NCBI GenBank assembly: GCA_934271275.1
Contig: CAKQRD010000003.1
Location: forward strand, 62,001-126,000
Origin: an uncultured Clostridia bacterium
GTDB taxonomy: Bacteria > Bacillota > Clostridia > Christensenellales > Borkfalkiaceae
Direction of reading: 5' to 3'
Length of the DNA: 64,000 bases
The first letter of the stretch is position 1. Every line of letters begins with the position of its first letter. Below the pieces are notes generated by a model, which did not search any database, was not told the DNA's origin, and saw only the letters and a program-made list of their open reading frames with translations. The position numbers and the translations under genes are program-made. Below are positions 17,318 to 26,077 of this stretch, in pieces.

Positions 17318-19789
17318 ATGCAATACGACACATTTTCAAAGAACGTGAATAAGGTGATAGAGCTTTCGGGAACTCTCGCAAAACGCTTCGACTGCCATTA
17401 TATAGGCACGGAGCATATTTTGTTCGGGCTTTTGAATGCGGAGGACGGAAGAGCTTCTACAATTCTGAAAGAAGCGGGCATCGATAACGACAGGTTTTTA
17501 TATCTTTTTCAAAAGACCATAGATAAAGGAACTCGCATTTCGGGAAATATGTTCACCCCCAGAACGAAAAGATTGTTTGAAAGGTCGGTGGAGATTTCCT
17601 TAAAAGCCCGCAAAGGCTACGTCGGTACGGAGCATCTTCTGTTGTCGTTGCTTCTTGACGAAGGCAGTATTGCCGTCAGTATTCTCAAAACTATGCGTGT
17701 AGATACGGATGAAATGGCTGAGGATATTGCGGAAAGCTTGCTTGCGGAAGGCGACTTTCAAAAAGACGAACGCAATGCGGATCAACCTGCCAGCGCGAAA
17801 TTCAAGCCCGTTAAAAGGGGTAAGGACGACGATGAGAGAGACCTGGAAGAGCTTTCGGGGTTCGGCGTAAACCTCAATCGCCGCGCAGAAGAAGGTAAGC
17901 TCGATCCCGTTATAGGCAGAAAAAACGAAATTGATCGCGTAATACAGGTTTTAACGCGAAGAACGAAAAACAATCCTGTTCTCGTCGGCGAGCCGGGCGT
18001 CGGAAAAAGCGCGGTCGTTGAAGGGCTTGCACAGGCTATCGTTAAAGGCAACGTTCCGGAAATCCTCGCAGACAAAATTATATTTTCGCTCGACCTTGCG
18101 GGAATGATTTCCGGCGCGCGTTATCGCGGCGATTTTGAAGAAAGACTAAAAAAGACGATAGATATAGTAAAAAGTAACGGAAATATCGTGCTGTTTATTG
18201 ACGAAATACATAATATAGTCGGCGCGGGCAGCACGGGCGAAAGCAATATGGACGCGGCGAATATTTTAAAGCCGATGCTTTCCCGCGGAGAATTGCAGAC
18301 TATCGGCGCGACAACCATAGACGAATACCGTAAATATATAGAAAAAGACGCCGCTTTGGAACGTCGTTTTCAGCCTATTAAGGTAGAGGCTCCGAGTCCC
18401 GAAGAAGCCGTGGAGATTCTTAAAGGCTTACGAGATAAATACGAGGCTCATCACGGAGTCAGTATACCCGACGAAGCCATAGTTGCGGCGGTAACTCTTT
18501 CGGACAGATATATTACCGACAGATTTTTACCGGATAAAGCGATAGATTTGATAGACGAAGCGGCTTCGCGCGTACGGCTCGACAGTTATAATTCTCCCGT
18601 CGAAGCGAGGCAGAAGGAAAAAGAACTTAACGCGCTGGTTGCCGAAAAAGACGACGCCAAACGCCGCGACGATTTTGAAAAGGCAATAAAAATCAATAAG
18701 GAAATTACGCGAGTCAACAAAGAACTCGACGCAATCCGCGCAAAAGCCGCAAAGCTTGCGGGTTCGAGAGAAAAACTTAAAATTACCGCGGGCGACGTGG
18801 CAAAGGTCGTCAGCAACTGGACGGGTGTTCCCGTCGTCAAGCTCACCGAAACGGAAGCGCAGAAGCTTCTCGATTTGGAAGAGACGTTGCATCGCCGCGT
18901 CATCGGTCAGAACGCCGCGGTGGAGGCGGTGGCGGAAGCGATAAGAAGATCGCGCGCGGGGCTTTCCGATCCGAACAGACCGATAGGCTCGTTTATATTC
19001 GTCGGGCCTACCGGCGTCGGTAAAACGGAGCTGTCGAAGGCTCTTGCGGAAGCGGTGTTCGGTAACGAAAACAACCTTATCCGCATAGATATGAGCGAGT
19101 ATATGGAAAAGCACTCGGTAAGCAAGATGGTCGGCGCGCCTCCGGGATACGCGGGTTTCGACGAGGCGGGACAACTGACGGAAAAGGTGAGAAGAAGACC
19201 GTATTCCGTTGTCCTTTTCGACGAAATAGAAAAGGCGCATCCGGACGTTTTCAACCTTATGCTCCAGATTTTGGACGACGGCAGGCTTACGGACAACAAA
19301 GGCAGAACGGTAAGCTTTAAGAATACTATAATTATAATGACTTCTAACGTCGGCGCGAGCGAAATATCAAAAAAATCCTCGCTCGGTTTTTCGGGAAACA
19401 AGACCTCCGAATACGACGACGCGTGCAATAAGTATAACGACGCGTTAAAGGAAAAGTTCCGTCCCGAATTTCTTAACCGTATAGACGAAATAATCGTATT
19501 TCACAAGCTTACGCGGGTAGAAACGGCGAAAATCGCGGAAATTATGCTTTCGCATCTTCGCAAACGCCTTGCGCTTATGGACGTTGAACTCGTTATATCG
19601 GACGTCGCAATGGGGCTTATCATAGAAAAAGGTTACGATTCGGAATACGGCGCGAGACCGCTCCGTCGCGTGATTCAGAGAAATATAGAAGACGTGCTTT
19701 CCGAAAAGATTTTAAGGGGAGAGCTTGCCGCTGGCGCGAAAATCACGGTGGACGAAAAGGACGGAGAATTCGATTTCATTGTAGGGTAA
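17318..19789 (+). CDS. clpC: Clp protease ATPase subunit ClpC
   Basis: AAA+ unfoldase that feeds phospho-arginine-tagged proteins to ClpP. The N-terminal repeat domain (about 1-145) is the phospho-arginine reader in Bacillus. AAA1 has Walker A GEPGVGKS (Lys230); a UVR-containing middle region (about 425-475) docks McsA-type adaptors; AAA2 has GPTGVGKT (Lys569) and FDEIEKAHPDVF. Length 823 aa is typical. The usual ctsR repressor gene is absent from the cluster and I see no CtsR-type heptad repeats upstream. A GGGGAGAG site lies 5 nt before the ATG. Confidence 0.96.
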   Translation: MQYDTFSKNVNKVIELSGTLAKRFDCHYIGTEHILFGLLNAEDGRASTILKEAGIDNDRFLYLFQKTIDKGTRISGNMFTPRTKRLFERSVEISLKARKGYVGTEHLLLSLLLDEGSIAVSILKTMRVDTDEMAEDIAESLLAEGDFQKDERNADQPASAKFKPVKRGKDDDERDLEELSGFGVNLNRRAEEGKLDPVIGRKNEIDRVIQVLTRRTKNNPVLVGEPGVGKSAVVEGLAQAIVKGNVPEILADKIIFSLDLAGMISGARYRGDFEERLKKTIDIVKSNGNIVLFIDEIHNIVGAGSTGESNMDAANILKPMLSRGELQTIGATTIDEYRKYIEKDAALERRFQPIKVEAPSPEEAVEILKGLRDKYEAHHGVSIPDEAIVAAVTLSDRYITDRFLPDKAIDLIDEAASRVRLDSYNSPVEARQKEKELNALVAEKDDAKRRDDFEKAIKINKEITRVNKELDAIRAKAAKLAGSREKLKITAGDVAKVVSNWTGVPVVKLTETEAQKLLDLEETLHRRVIGQNAAVEAVAEAIRRSRAGLSDPNRPIGSFIFVGPTGVGKTELSKALAEAVFGNENNLIRIDMSEYMEKHSVSKMVGAPPGYAGFDEAGQLTEKVRRRPYSVVLFDEIEKAHPDVFNLMLQILDDGRLTDNKGRTVSFKNTIIIMTSNVGASEISKKSSLGFSGNKTSEYDDACNKYNDALKEKFRPEFLNRIDEIIVFHKLTRVETAKIAEIMLSHLRKRLALMDVELVISDVAMGLIIEKGYDSEYGARPLRRVIQRNIEDVLSEKILRGELAAGAKITVDEKDGEFDFIVG

Positions 19790-19863
19790 ATTTTCGTTTT
19801 TTGCGCGGGTGAAAAGGGTTTTCGGTCATTCGCGGAGTAGTATTATATAGGGAGGATTAGAAG

Positions 19864-20391
19864 ATGAAAATTGATATTACTTGCAGAAACTGTGAAGCCG
19901 GCGAAAAGCTGCGCGAAGTAACCGAGCAGAAACTCTCTAAACTCGAAAAGTATTTCGACAAAGAACCGACCGTTAAGGTTTGTTTCAAAAAACAAGCCAA
20001 GTCGCTCACTACCGAAATAATGCTCGATTACGCGGGAAGATTCGTAAGGGCTTCCGTTTCGAGCGGCAATTTTTACGATAACATAGACGTAATATTGCCC
20101 AAGCTCGAAGGACAGATAAGAAAACACCGCACGCGCTTCGATAAGCACAGCAAAAACGTGGCTTATCGCGAACAGGCTTTGTTTACGGGAAGCGAAGAGG
20201 AAGAAACGCCGAAGACTGTCGTGAGAGAGAAGAAATTCAAGCTTACGCCTGTGACGGTGGACGAAGCGAAGGAAGAGCTTGAACTTTCGGGACACGATTT
20301 TTACGTCTTTTTGGAGGCGAAGACCAACGCCGTGCAGGTGATTTACAAAAGAAACGACGGGGATTTCGGACTTATCGAACCGGAAATATAG
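19864..20391 (+). CDS. hpf: Ribosome hibernation-promoting factor, long form
   Basis: Binds the 30S decoding centre and, through its C-terminal domain, pairs ribosomes into inactive 100S dimers in stationary phase. Residues 1-100 are the S30AE domain (ITCRNCEAGEKLREVTEQKLSKLEKYF), and 115-175 are the dimerisation domain (KFKLTPVTVDEAKEELELSGHDF). The two-domain length of 175 aa marks the long form common in Firmicutes. A GGGAGGA site precedes the ATG; a TATTATAT run just upstream could be a -10 but no -35 is clear. Confidence 0.95.
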   Translation: MKIDITCRNCEAGEKLREVTEQKLSKLEKYFDKEPTVKVCFKKQAKSLTTEIMLDYAGRFVRASVSSGNFYDNIDVILPKLEGQIRKHRTRFDKHSKNVAYREQALFTGSEEEETPKTVVREKKFKLTPVTVDEAKEELELSGHDFYVFLEAKTNAVQVIYKRNDGDFGLIEPEI

Positions 20392-20396
20392 TGTAG

Positions 20397-21191
20397 ATGC
20401 AAACAGGAATTTCGACGGCGTCGCTGTTCGGCAGATTTTTTACAGAAGACGCGGTAGAAGAATTAAGCGGGGCGGGCGTAAAAACCGCAGAGGTTTTTCT
20501 CGAAACGTACGGCGAATACACGCCTGAATTCGGGGAACTGATAAAGAAAAGAAAGGACGGAATGGATATCCATTCCGTCCACGTTTTGACTACGCAATAC
20601 GAGCCGCAATTATACAGTATGAACGAGCGCGCGAAAGCGGATTCGTTTAAGCTTTTAGAGGGTACGGCGCGTGCGGCAGAAATTCTCGGTGCGAAGTATT
20701 ATACTTTCCACGGCGGCGCGAGATTCAGAAAAGAACCGCTTATACTCAATATGGACAAGGTCGGAGAGGAAACGCGGAAAATTGTAGACGTTCTGGGTAA
20801 GCACGGCGTTTCGCTCGCATACGAAAACGTACACTGGGGATATTATAATTACATAGGCTTTTTTTCCGAACTGAAAAAGCGCGTGCCGAATCTTAAAGGC
20901 ACGTTCGACATAAAGCAAGCACGTCAAAGCGGAATACCTTACGGAGAATATATCTCCGAAATGGGCGAAGCGATAGTCACCGCGCATATTTCGGATATAA
21001 ACGAGAACGGTAAAATGTGTTTGCCGGGTAAAGGCGTAACCGATTTTTACGAGGTTTTTTCGCGGCTTAAAGACGTCGGATTCGACGGGGCTATTCTGAT
21101 AGAAAGCTATAATTCCGATTATAAAGAGCTTAAAGAACTTTATGAATCTCTCGATTTCGTCACCGAGACGGCTGAAAAGGTCTTTAAATAA
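20397..21191 (+). CDS. TIM-barrel sugar isomerase/epimerase-like (AP endonuclease 2 family)
   Basis: A 264-aa xylose-isomerase-type barrel. Candidate metal ligands appear in order: HGG near 104, Glu in LAYENVHWG, Asp in GTFDIKQA, His in AHISDI, and Glu in ILIESY near the end. Such proteins include sugar epimerases, hydroxypyruvate isomerases and endonuclease IV relatives; the lack of the full endonuclease IV zinc set makes a carbohydrate role more likely, but the substrate is unknown. It begins 5 bp after hpf with a weak ribosome site. The gene contains a perfect palindrome (20555-20580). Confidence 0.75.
   Translation: MQTGISTASLFGRFFTEDAVEELSGAGVKTAEVFLETYGEYTPEFGELIKKRKDGMDIHSVHVLTTQYEPQLYSMNERAKADSFKLLEGTARAAEILGAKYYTFHGGARFRKEPLILNMDKVGEETRKIVDVLGKHGVSLAYENVHWGYYNYIGFFSELKKRVPNLKGTFDIKQARQSGIPYGEYISEMGEAIVTAHISDINENGKMCLPGKGVTDFYEVFSRLKDVGFDGAILIESYNSDYKELKELYESLDFVTETAEKVFK
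20555..20580. repeat. Perfect 26-bp palindrome inside a coding region
   Basis: Two 13-bp arms (left arm GGACGGAATGGAT) with no spacer, lying within codons of the TIM-barrel gene. In RNA it would form a strong hairpin, followed by ACG and a short T4. It could be an intragenic pause or terminator-like element, or chance. Confidence 0.8.
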
Positions 21192-21197
21192 AAGCAT

Positions 21198-22007
21198 ATG
21201 AGTTTTACGAAAGAAATAATCGATCTGCATATTCATACCGTTTTTTCTTACGACGGAAAAAGTCGCGCCGAGGAATACGTTCTTTCCGCTATCGCCGCAG
21301 GAGACAAAAGAATAGGCTTTTCCGAGCATTACGACTATGATTGCGAACTTTCTGGAACAGGTAAAAACGCGCCTCTTTGCAATCTCGCCGCATATAAAAA
21401 CGAGATAGAAAGGCTTAAAGACGAACATTCGGATAAGATAGAAATTCTTTTCGGAATAGAGTTCGGATACGATAAAAGAGCGTGCGCCCGCTATTCGGAA
21501 TTGACCGAAAAATTCGGGTTTGATTACGTTATAAACAGCGTTCATCTGTTCAAAGGAACTGATTTTTATCTTTCCGACGAAATAAAGAAGTACGGCGTTT
21601 CGGCAAAAGAGCTTTTCGGACGTTATCTCGAAACAGTTGCGGAAAGCGTTTGCGCAGATTATCCGTTTCAGATTGTAGGACACCTCGGTTATCCGCTCCG
21701 CTATTCTCCGTCGAAAGAGGAAAACTTCGGTTATGAAGAATTTGCTTTTCTTTACGATGAGATTTTCAAGAGAATTATAGCAAAGAACAAATTTCTTGAA
21801 ATAAACACTTCGACGAAAACCGATCGCTCGTTTTTTCCGTGTGAAAAAACTGTGGAGAGATACGTTTCGTTCGGAGGGAAGAACTTTATATTCGGTTCGG
21901 ATGCGCACAGAGTAATGCGATATAAAGACGGTGAAGCGGCGGCAAAAACTTTTGCCGAAAAATTCGGAATAAAGTTTTCTTTTTTTAAGAAAGGGAAAGC
22001 GTATTAA
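21198..22007 (+). CDS. PHP-domain phosphatase, histidinol-phosphatase-like
   Basis: Metal-dependent phosphoesterase of the PHP superfamily, closest in layout to HisK-type histidinol-phosphatases. Motifs: DLHIHTVFSYDG at the N-terminus, FSEHYDYD, GIEFGYD, NSVHLF, VGHLGYP and FGSDAHR near the end supply the usual His/Asp/Glu metal ligands. Length 269 aa fits. No other histidine-biosynthesis gene is nearby, so the true substrate may differ. It lies 6 bp after the TIM-barrel gene and probably ends the operon at a strong terminator. Confidence 0.82.
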   Translation: MSFTKEIIDLHIHTVFSYDGKSRAEEYVLSAIAAGDKRIGFSEHYDYDCELSGTGKNAPLCNLAAYKNEIERLKDEHSDKIEILFGIEFGYDKRACARYSELTEKFGFDYVINSVHLFKGTDFYLSDEIKKYGVSAKELFGRYLETVAESVCADYPFQIVGHLGYPLRYSPSKEENFGYEEFAFLYDEIFKRIIAKNKFLEINTSTKTDRSFFPCEKTVERYVSFGGKNFIFGSDAHRVMRYKDGEAAAKTFAEKFGIKFSFFKKGKAY

Positions 22008-22028
22008 GTTAAGATTTTGATAAGCTGA

Positions 22029-22070
22029 AAAAATAGAATGAGCGACGAATTCGTCGCTCATTCTATTTTT
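22029..22070. terminator. Bidirectional terminator formed by a perfect 42-bp palindrome
   Basis: Arms of 21 bp meet without a spacer at 22049/22050; the outer ends are A-rich on the left and T-rich on the right, so both strands carry a stem plus U-tract. It separates the PHP gene (+) from lipoprotein A (-). Confidence 0.95.
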
Positions 22071-22083
22071 CTTTTATATTTTA

Positions 22084-25000
22084 TTATTCGTTAACGACAG
22101 GCGAAAAGGAGAAGAAACTTGTTTTTTCTCCGTATTCAACGATCACTAGATTTTCTCCGTACGTTCCGTATTCCGCGCTGTATTCTACGCCGTTTATATA
22201 GAAAGTAAAGTAAGTTACTCCGCCGCCCGTGGTGACTTCCGCTTCTTTAATTTCATAAGACGCACCGTTCAGGACGATTATAATCAAATCTTCCGTTATA
22301 GTCATAGAGGCGTTTTTATCTTCGCAAATCCAAGAGCCGACTATCGTTTTAGGCAACGTGTAGTTGGAGAAGCGGGGGAGAACGACCGTTTCGTTGCCGC
22401 CGACGAGAACCAAAGCGTCTTTTTCCGCGTCGAACGAAAGGGTATAACTCGTGGTCATATACTTGAAAGTGAAAGACGTTTTTTCTCCGTCGTATTCGGC
22501 GGTGACTTTAACGAAATCTTTCGTATCAAGCTTGACTTCGACTTTTCCGTCCTTGTCGATTCTGACCGCTTTTTCGTTGTTTTTCCAGTTTCCTACGAGG
22601 CTTTCGTCAACTTTACCGACGTCTTTTTTTGTCAACACGACGAGGAGAACGTTATCGTCGTACATAACCATAATTCCGTTTCCGTAGGCATTGTATCTGA
22701 ATAGCAGATAAACGGTATAAGGATTGTTTTCGAGATGTAACTCGTATCCGTAACCCTCGTCGCTGAACTTGACAGGGTGTGCCACGCCGTTGACGGTGAT
22801 AGACGTATCGGTGATAACGATAAGGTAGTTTTCTTTGACGGTTACGACGTTGCCCGCTTCGTCTTTAACGAGTTGTCCGTTTTCATCCGTAAGTTCGTAT
22901 TCGTAAGTACCCGTCCAAGTGCCTATATAATCGTTTTTAAGAGATTTCGTACGTTTCGCCGTATAATATTCGCCGTCGCGCCCGACCACGATTTTATCTT
23001 TATCTACCGCACCGAACATCGAGAAGAACGAAACCGTGTAGTCCGTATATTCTCCGTAAATACCGACGAAGCCGTCTTGCTCGCTATAAGAGGCGGGTTT
23101 AAATTCTATTCCGTTAATTTTTATCGAACCGTATTCTATTATAACCTTAACGGTTAAATCGTCCGTAAGATACGCGCCGACGTAATCGGTAGGAATTTCT
23201 ATGCCCGCATCCTTTTCGACTTTAGTTGGGTAGAATTGTATATAATTATTGTCCGAATCTAAAATTACAACGTGCAGGAATTTTGTATGTTGTTCATCTT
23301 CGTCGACTGATAAAATATGCAATGTTCCGTCTAAATATTTTGCCGTTAAACCTTCCGACTCGTTATAGGAAATAAGAGGAAGTTCCGTACCGTTGCACCA
23401 CATAGTCCTTGACTGAATAATAAATTCGTATCGTAAACCTTCTTGCTCGTTAATTATTTCCCAAACACCGTGCATTTCGTCGGGAATAATAATTTCCTCC
23501 TGAGGTTCGACGGCAGTCAATAAATAATTTATGGTCAACAAGTCGTTTTGAATAAGCAGCTGCTTGGAACTCCATTTAGAAATACTGATTTCTACACCGT
23601 TCCACATTCCTACAAAAATTACTCTGCCGTTATTATCTTTCTGTACGCTCGTTATGGTTACTTCTTCTCCGTTTAAGGTAAAGCCGCTCTTCGTGGCTTC
23701 GCAAAAGTTCCCGTCATCGTCTTTGTACTGACCTACAAAATCGTCGAAAACGCTAGTCTTGGTAGCGTTTTCAAAATCGAGGTCGGGGAAGGAAAGCTCG
23801 GTTTCAAAGTCGTATATAAGAGTAACGGTTTCTTCTATTCCGTACGTTTTATATGTGAAAACAACGGTGTTCAGAACGCCGTTTTTGAGTTTAATTGTAA
23901 AATCGGTCGCATAGGAATATTGAGCTTTTTCGTTGCCGAGAGCAAAGCAAGGCGCGATAAAGCTTGCCGCGTTGTTGGTTCTCAAAATATATACGTCAAG
24001 TCCGTCGCTGTCTTTGTGCGAGTATTTGAAAAGTTCAACCTTAAATTCGGTAAAAGTCGCTTTAAGCGATTCTATCGTAGCGTTTACGGGATCGGAAAGA
24101 GTTATTTCTTTTGTTTTTTCGTTGTAGTCGAAGGGGTAAACGTATTCGTTTTCTCCGTTTTTAAGCACTTTAAAACCGTGCTGTTCGCCTTGATACGCGT
24201 CGTAAACCATATCGTGAGTAGAGTATACGAAATAGTTTGTGTCGCCGTAACCGGGGCGCGTTTCGCCTCCTTCGGGTTCTTTGTATCCGACTTCGTGTCC
24301 GCGGTGATTTACGGCATAGCTTTCCGCCGCCGCCGCGGTTTTGAGTGCGGTTTCGAGTATTTCGTGTTCCGCATTGCGGGGGAAGGGTTTAAGTTTTTCG
24401 TCCGCAACGTCCGCCGTTCCGTGTTCGGTTATATCGAAATCGTACGTTGAATTATAGTGATCTTCCGTATTGCCTTGGAGCGGATAAATTTCTTTCGTTA
24501 CTATATGGAGCTTGGTAATTTTGCCGTCCTCTTCGGTAACGGTAAATTCCGCTATCGTTTCGTTCCAACCGGTAATTGCCGTGGCGACTTTCTTAATATT
24601 TTCGGCGTTGTCGTTAGTGATAACGACGGAATAAACGCCGTCGCCGACTTTTTTGAAATCGCTTGCCGTAATGCGTTCGGGCAAGTCGAATGGGTTATAA
24701 TAATCCTTAAAAAGCGAGTCGGAGGGGTATTCCGCGATCTCGTTGTCGATAGTGCGGACGACCATTTTAATGGTACGATTATCTTTCTTATAAATGTAAT
24801 CGTAGAAGATTTCGCCCGTTTCGGGATTCGATTCCGTGGTGGAAAGAATATTATTGCCGTAAACAACGTCTATTGTGAAATTTCTGTCGTATTCGTCGTT
24901 ACTGTGGTCGTAAGAATAGTTGCCTAAAAGATGCAATCTCCCTTTCAGCGTATTAAAAAGCTCCTCGGGCATTATATCGCTTTCGGGCTTTATTTGTTTA

Positions 25001-25326
25001 TAAAGCACTTCGATTATCGTATTTTCCTTAATGTTAAAGGAAAATACGTTTGAGTTAAGCTCGTTCAACGTGCCGTTAAGATTTACCCCGAAAAAGACGT
25101 GCGCGTCGTCCTTTGCCGTAACGGTGATATTTATAAGCTCGCCGTAATCGTAATGGCTTTTGTGCGGAGAAATCGTTACCGAGCCGAGACTGTCGTCGTT
25201 ATTTACGACGAGGGTAAACTGCTGCTCGGAAGGATTCGGCGTTGGGACTTTGCAAGCCGCTAAACCAAAAGAAACGAGCGAAACAAGCGATAAAATTGCA
25301 ACGAGTAATTTGAAACGTTTTTTCAT
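22084..25326 (-). CDS. Large surface lipoprotein A with six GxW/Y beta repeats
   Basis: Predicted lipoprotein: signal peptide with lipobox GLAAC (Cys25). Residues ~37-110 form one bacterial repeat of the InlB-like group (VVNNDDSLGSVTISPHKSHYDYGELINITV). Residues ~115-525 are a beta-rich region of unknown type, possibly a half-barrel as in LolA/LppX-like proteins. From about 530 to the end six units of 75-95 residues each start with a short motif: FVGQY, HGVWE, YVGAY, YIGTW, LVGNW and IVGSW. No catalytic residues are seen. The 1080-aa protein is divergent from the secreted protease, and its own promoter is visible. Role in binding or scaffolding at the cell surface is inferred. Confidence 0.75.
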   Translation of the reverse strand: MKKRFKLLVAILSLVSLVSFGLAACKVPTPNPSEQQFTLVVNNDDSLGSVTISPHKSHYDYGELINITVTAKDDAHVFFGVNLNGTLNELNSNVFSFNIKENTIIEVLYKQIKPESDIMPEELFNTLKGRLHLLGNYSYDHSNDEYDRNFTIDVVYGNNILSTTESNPETGEIFYDYIYKKDNRTIKMVVRTIDNEIAEYPSDSLFKDYYNPFDLPERITASDFKKVGDGVYSVVITNDNAENIKKVATAITGWNETIAEFTVTEEDGKITKLHIVTKEIYPLQGNTEDHYNSTYDFDITEHGTADVADEKLKPFPRNAEHEILETALKTAAAAESYAVNHRGHEVGYKEPEGGETRPGYGDTNYFVYSTHDMVYDAYQGEQHGFKVLKNGENEYVYPFDYNEKTKEITLSDPVNATIESLKATFTEFKVELFKYSHKDSDGLDVYILRTNNAASFIAPCFALGNEKAQYSYATDFTIKLKNGVLNTVVFTYKTYGIEETVTLIYDFETELSFPDLDFENATKTSVFDDFVGQYKDDDGNFCEATKSGFTLNGEEVTITSVQKDNNGRVIFVGMWNGVEISISKWSSKQLLIQNDLLTINYLLTAVEPQEEIIIPDEMHGVWEIINEQEGLRYEFIIQSRTMWCNGTELPLISYNESEGLTAKYLDGTLHILSVDEDEQHTKFLHVVILDSDNNYIQFYPTKVEKDAGIEIPTDYVGAYLTDDLTVKVIIEYGSIKINGIEFKPASYSEQDGFVGIYGEYTDYTVSFFSMFGAVDKDKIVVGRDGEYYTAKRTKSLKNDYIGTWTGTYEYELTDENGQLVKDEAGNVVTVKENYLIVITDTSITVNGVAHPVKFSDEGYGYELHLENNPYTVYLLFRYNAYGNGIMVMYDDNVLLVVLTKKDVGKVDESLVGNWKNNEKAVRIDKDGKVEVKLDTKDFVKVTAEYDGEKTSFTFKYMTTSYTLSFDAEKDALVLVGGNETVVLPRFSNYTLPKTIVGSWICEDKNASMTITEDLIIIVLNGASYEIKEAEVTTGGGVTYFTFYINGVEYSAEYGTYGENLVIVEYGEKTSFFSFSPVVNE

Positions 25327-25350
25327 TTTTACGCTCCTTTTTAATTTCGC

Positions 25351-25374
25351 AAGCCTCGAAGAAGAGGCTTTTTT
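25351..25374. other. Hairpin in the 5' leader of lipoprotein A; reads as a terminator on the opposite strand
   Basis: AAGCCTC-GAAGAA-GAGGCTT followed by T-rich sequence on the plus strand forms an intrinsic terminator there. On the minus strand it is a leader hairpin just before the AAAAAGGAG site of lipoprotein A and has no U-tract. It would stop plus-strand readthrough from the 22-25 kb region. Confidence 0.6.
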
Positions 25375-25402
25375 AGTCTTAATTTTAAAAACATTTTTAT
25401 AT

Positions 25403-25431
25403 ATAATATCACGATAAAGAAAATTTGTAAA
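25403..25431 (-). promoter_or_regulatory. Sigma-A-type promoter of lipoprotein A
   Basis: On the minus strand TTTACA (25431-25426) and TATTAT (25408-25403) are separated by exactly 17 bp. Predicted transcription would start near 25396, giving a leader of about 70 nt. Confidence 0.7.
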
Positions 25432-25864
25432 CGAAATAACCTCGATTTTTCCTGTTTTTCGTTCTCGTCGCAGTTTTTTCTTTATCGTGCGAAAGCCCGA
25501 TTCGCCTGATTCGGGTAAATCTGAACGTCGGTGAATAATTTCACGAAATATTCACAAACATATTCACGGGCGCTTGCTTATATTTACCAAAAAATCCGAC
25601 GAAAAAACGCGACGGTTGATTTTTACGGAAAAAAGCCGTATCCAGTAGGGGACATAAAAGAAACTCTTATCGGATAAAAGCTGTATTTATAGTTACAAAA
25701 TACCCGCGGGGCGCGAACAATGCGATTTTTTGTCTTATATTACATATATTTTCTACAAAAAAGGCAAAAATATTATATATCGGGACAAAGAAACGGGTGA
25801 TGGGAAAGCCATTCGGTTATGCGAAAAAATTATGAATAAATGAAAACATTCGCCGTAATTTTTG
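25432..25864. other. Gap between the divergent promoters of lipoprotein A and the giant protease
   Basis: No ORF with a ribosome site, no tRNA and no riboswitch that I recognise. The one patterned stretch is 25531-25567, where TTCAC occurs three times (25540, 25551, 25563), 11 and 12 bp apart, the first within the inverted repeat GTGAA-TAAT-TTCAC. This could be an operator for a regulator controlling both genes. Confidence 0.45.
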
Positions 25865-25893
25865 TTGATTTATTCTGATAAAGCTGATATAAT
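25865..25893 (+). promoter_or_regulatory. Sigma-A-type promoter of the giant protease
   Basis: TTGATT (25865-25870) and a perfect TATAAT (25888-25893) with 17-bp spacing. The predicted start near 25900 gives a ~178-nt leader before the protease ATG, longer than usual. Confidence 0.8.
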
Positions 25894-26032
25894 GTAAAAA
25901 GTTATAGTATACAAGGGATAGTGTAGGCAGGGCTTGTTCAAAACGAGCGGTAGAGTATACCTTTTTCCGTTGTTCGGCAGAAAAGAATATTTTTTGCGGA
26001 GACGTAATTTAAGAAAATAATTTTCGCGGGAT

Positions 26033-26056
26033 GGCGAGCCGTTCAGACGGAACGCC
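26033..26056 (+). other. Leader hairpin just upstream of the protease ribosome binding site
   Basis: GGCG-AG-CCGT-TCAG-ACGG-AA-CGCC forms a two-part stem with a symmetric internal loop, ending 9 nt before GAGGGAG. It may stabilise the long leader or modulate translation. No known riboswitch consensus is matched. Confidence 0.5.
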
Positions 26057-26077
26057 CCAAGCTTGCGAGGGAGTCGT

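Noticed and set aside
20655..22061. 468-codon minus-strand open frame
   Set aside because: Antisense to the well-supported TIM-barrel and PHP genes; composition (F, R, Y, V rich) is that of a shadow frame in this codon usage.
25894..26077. Riboswitch (c-di-GMP or cobalamin type) in the long protease leader
   Set aside because: Local hairpins exist, but none of the conserved core sequences of known classes are present.
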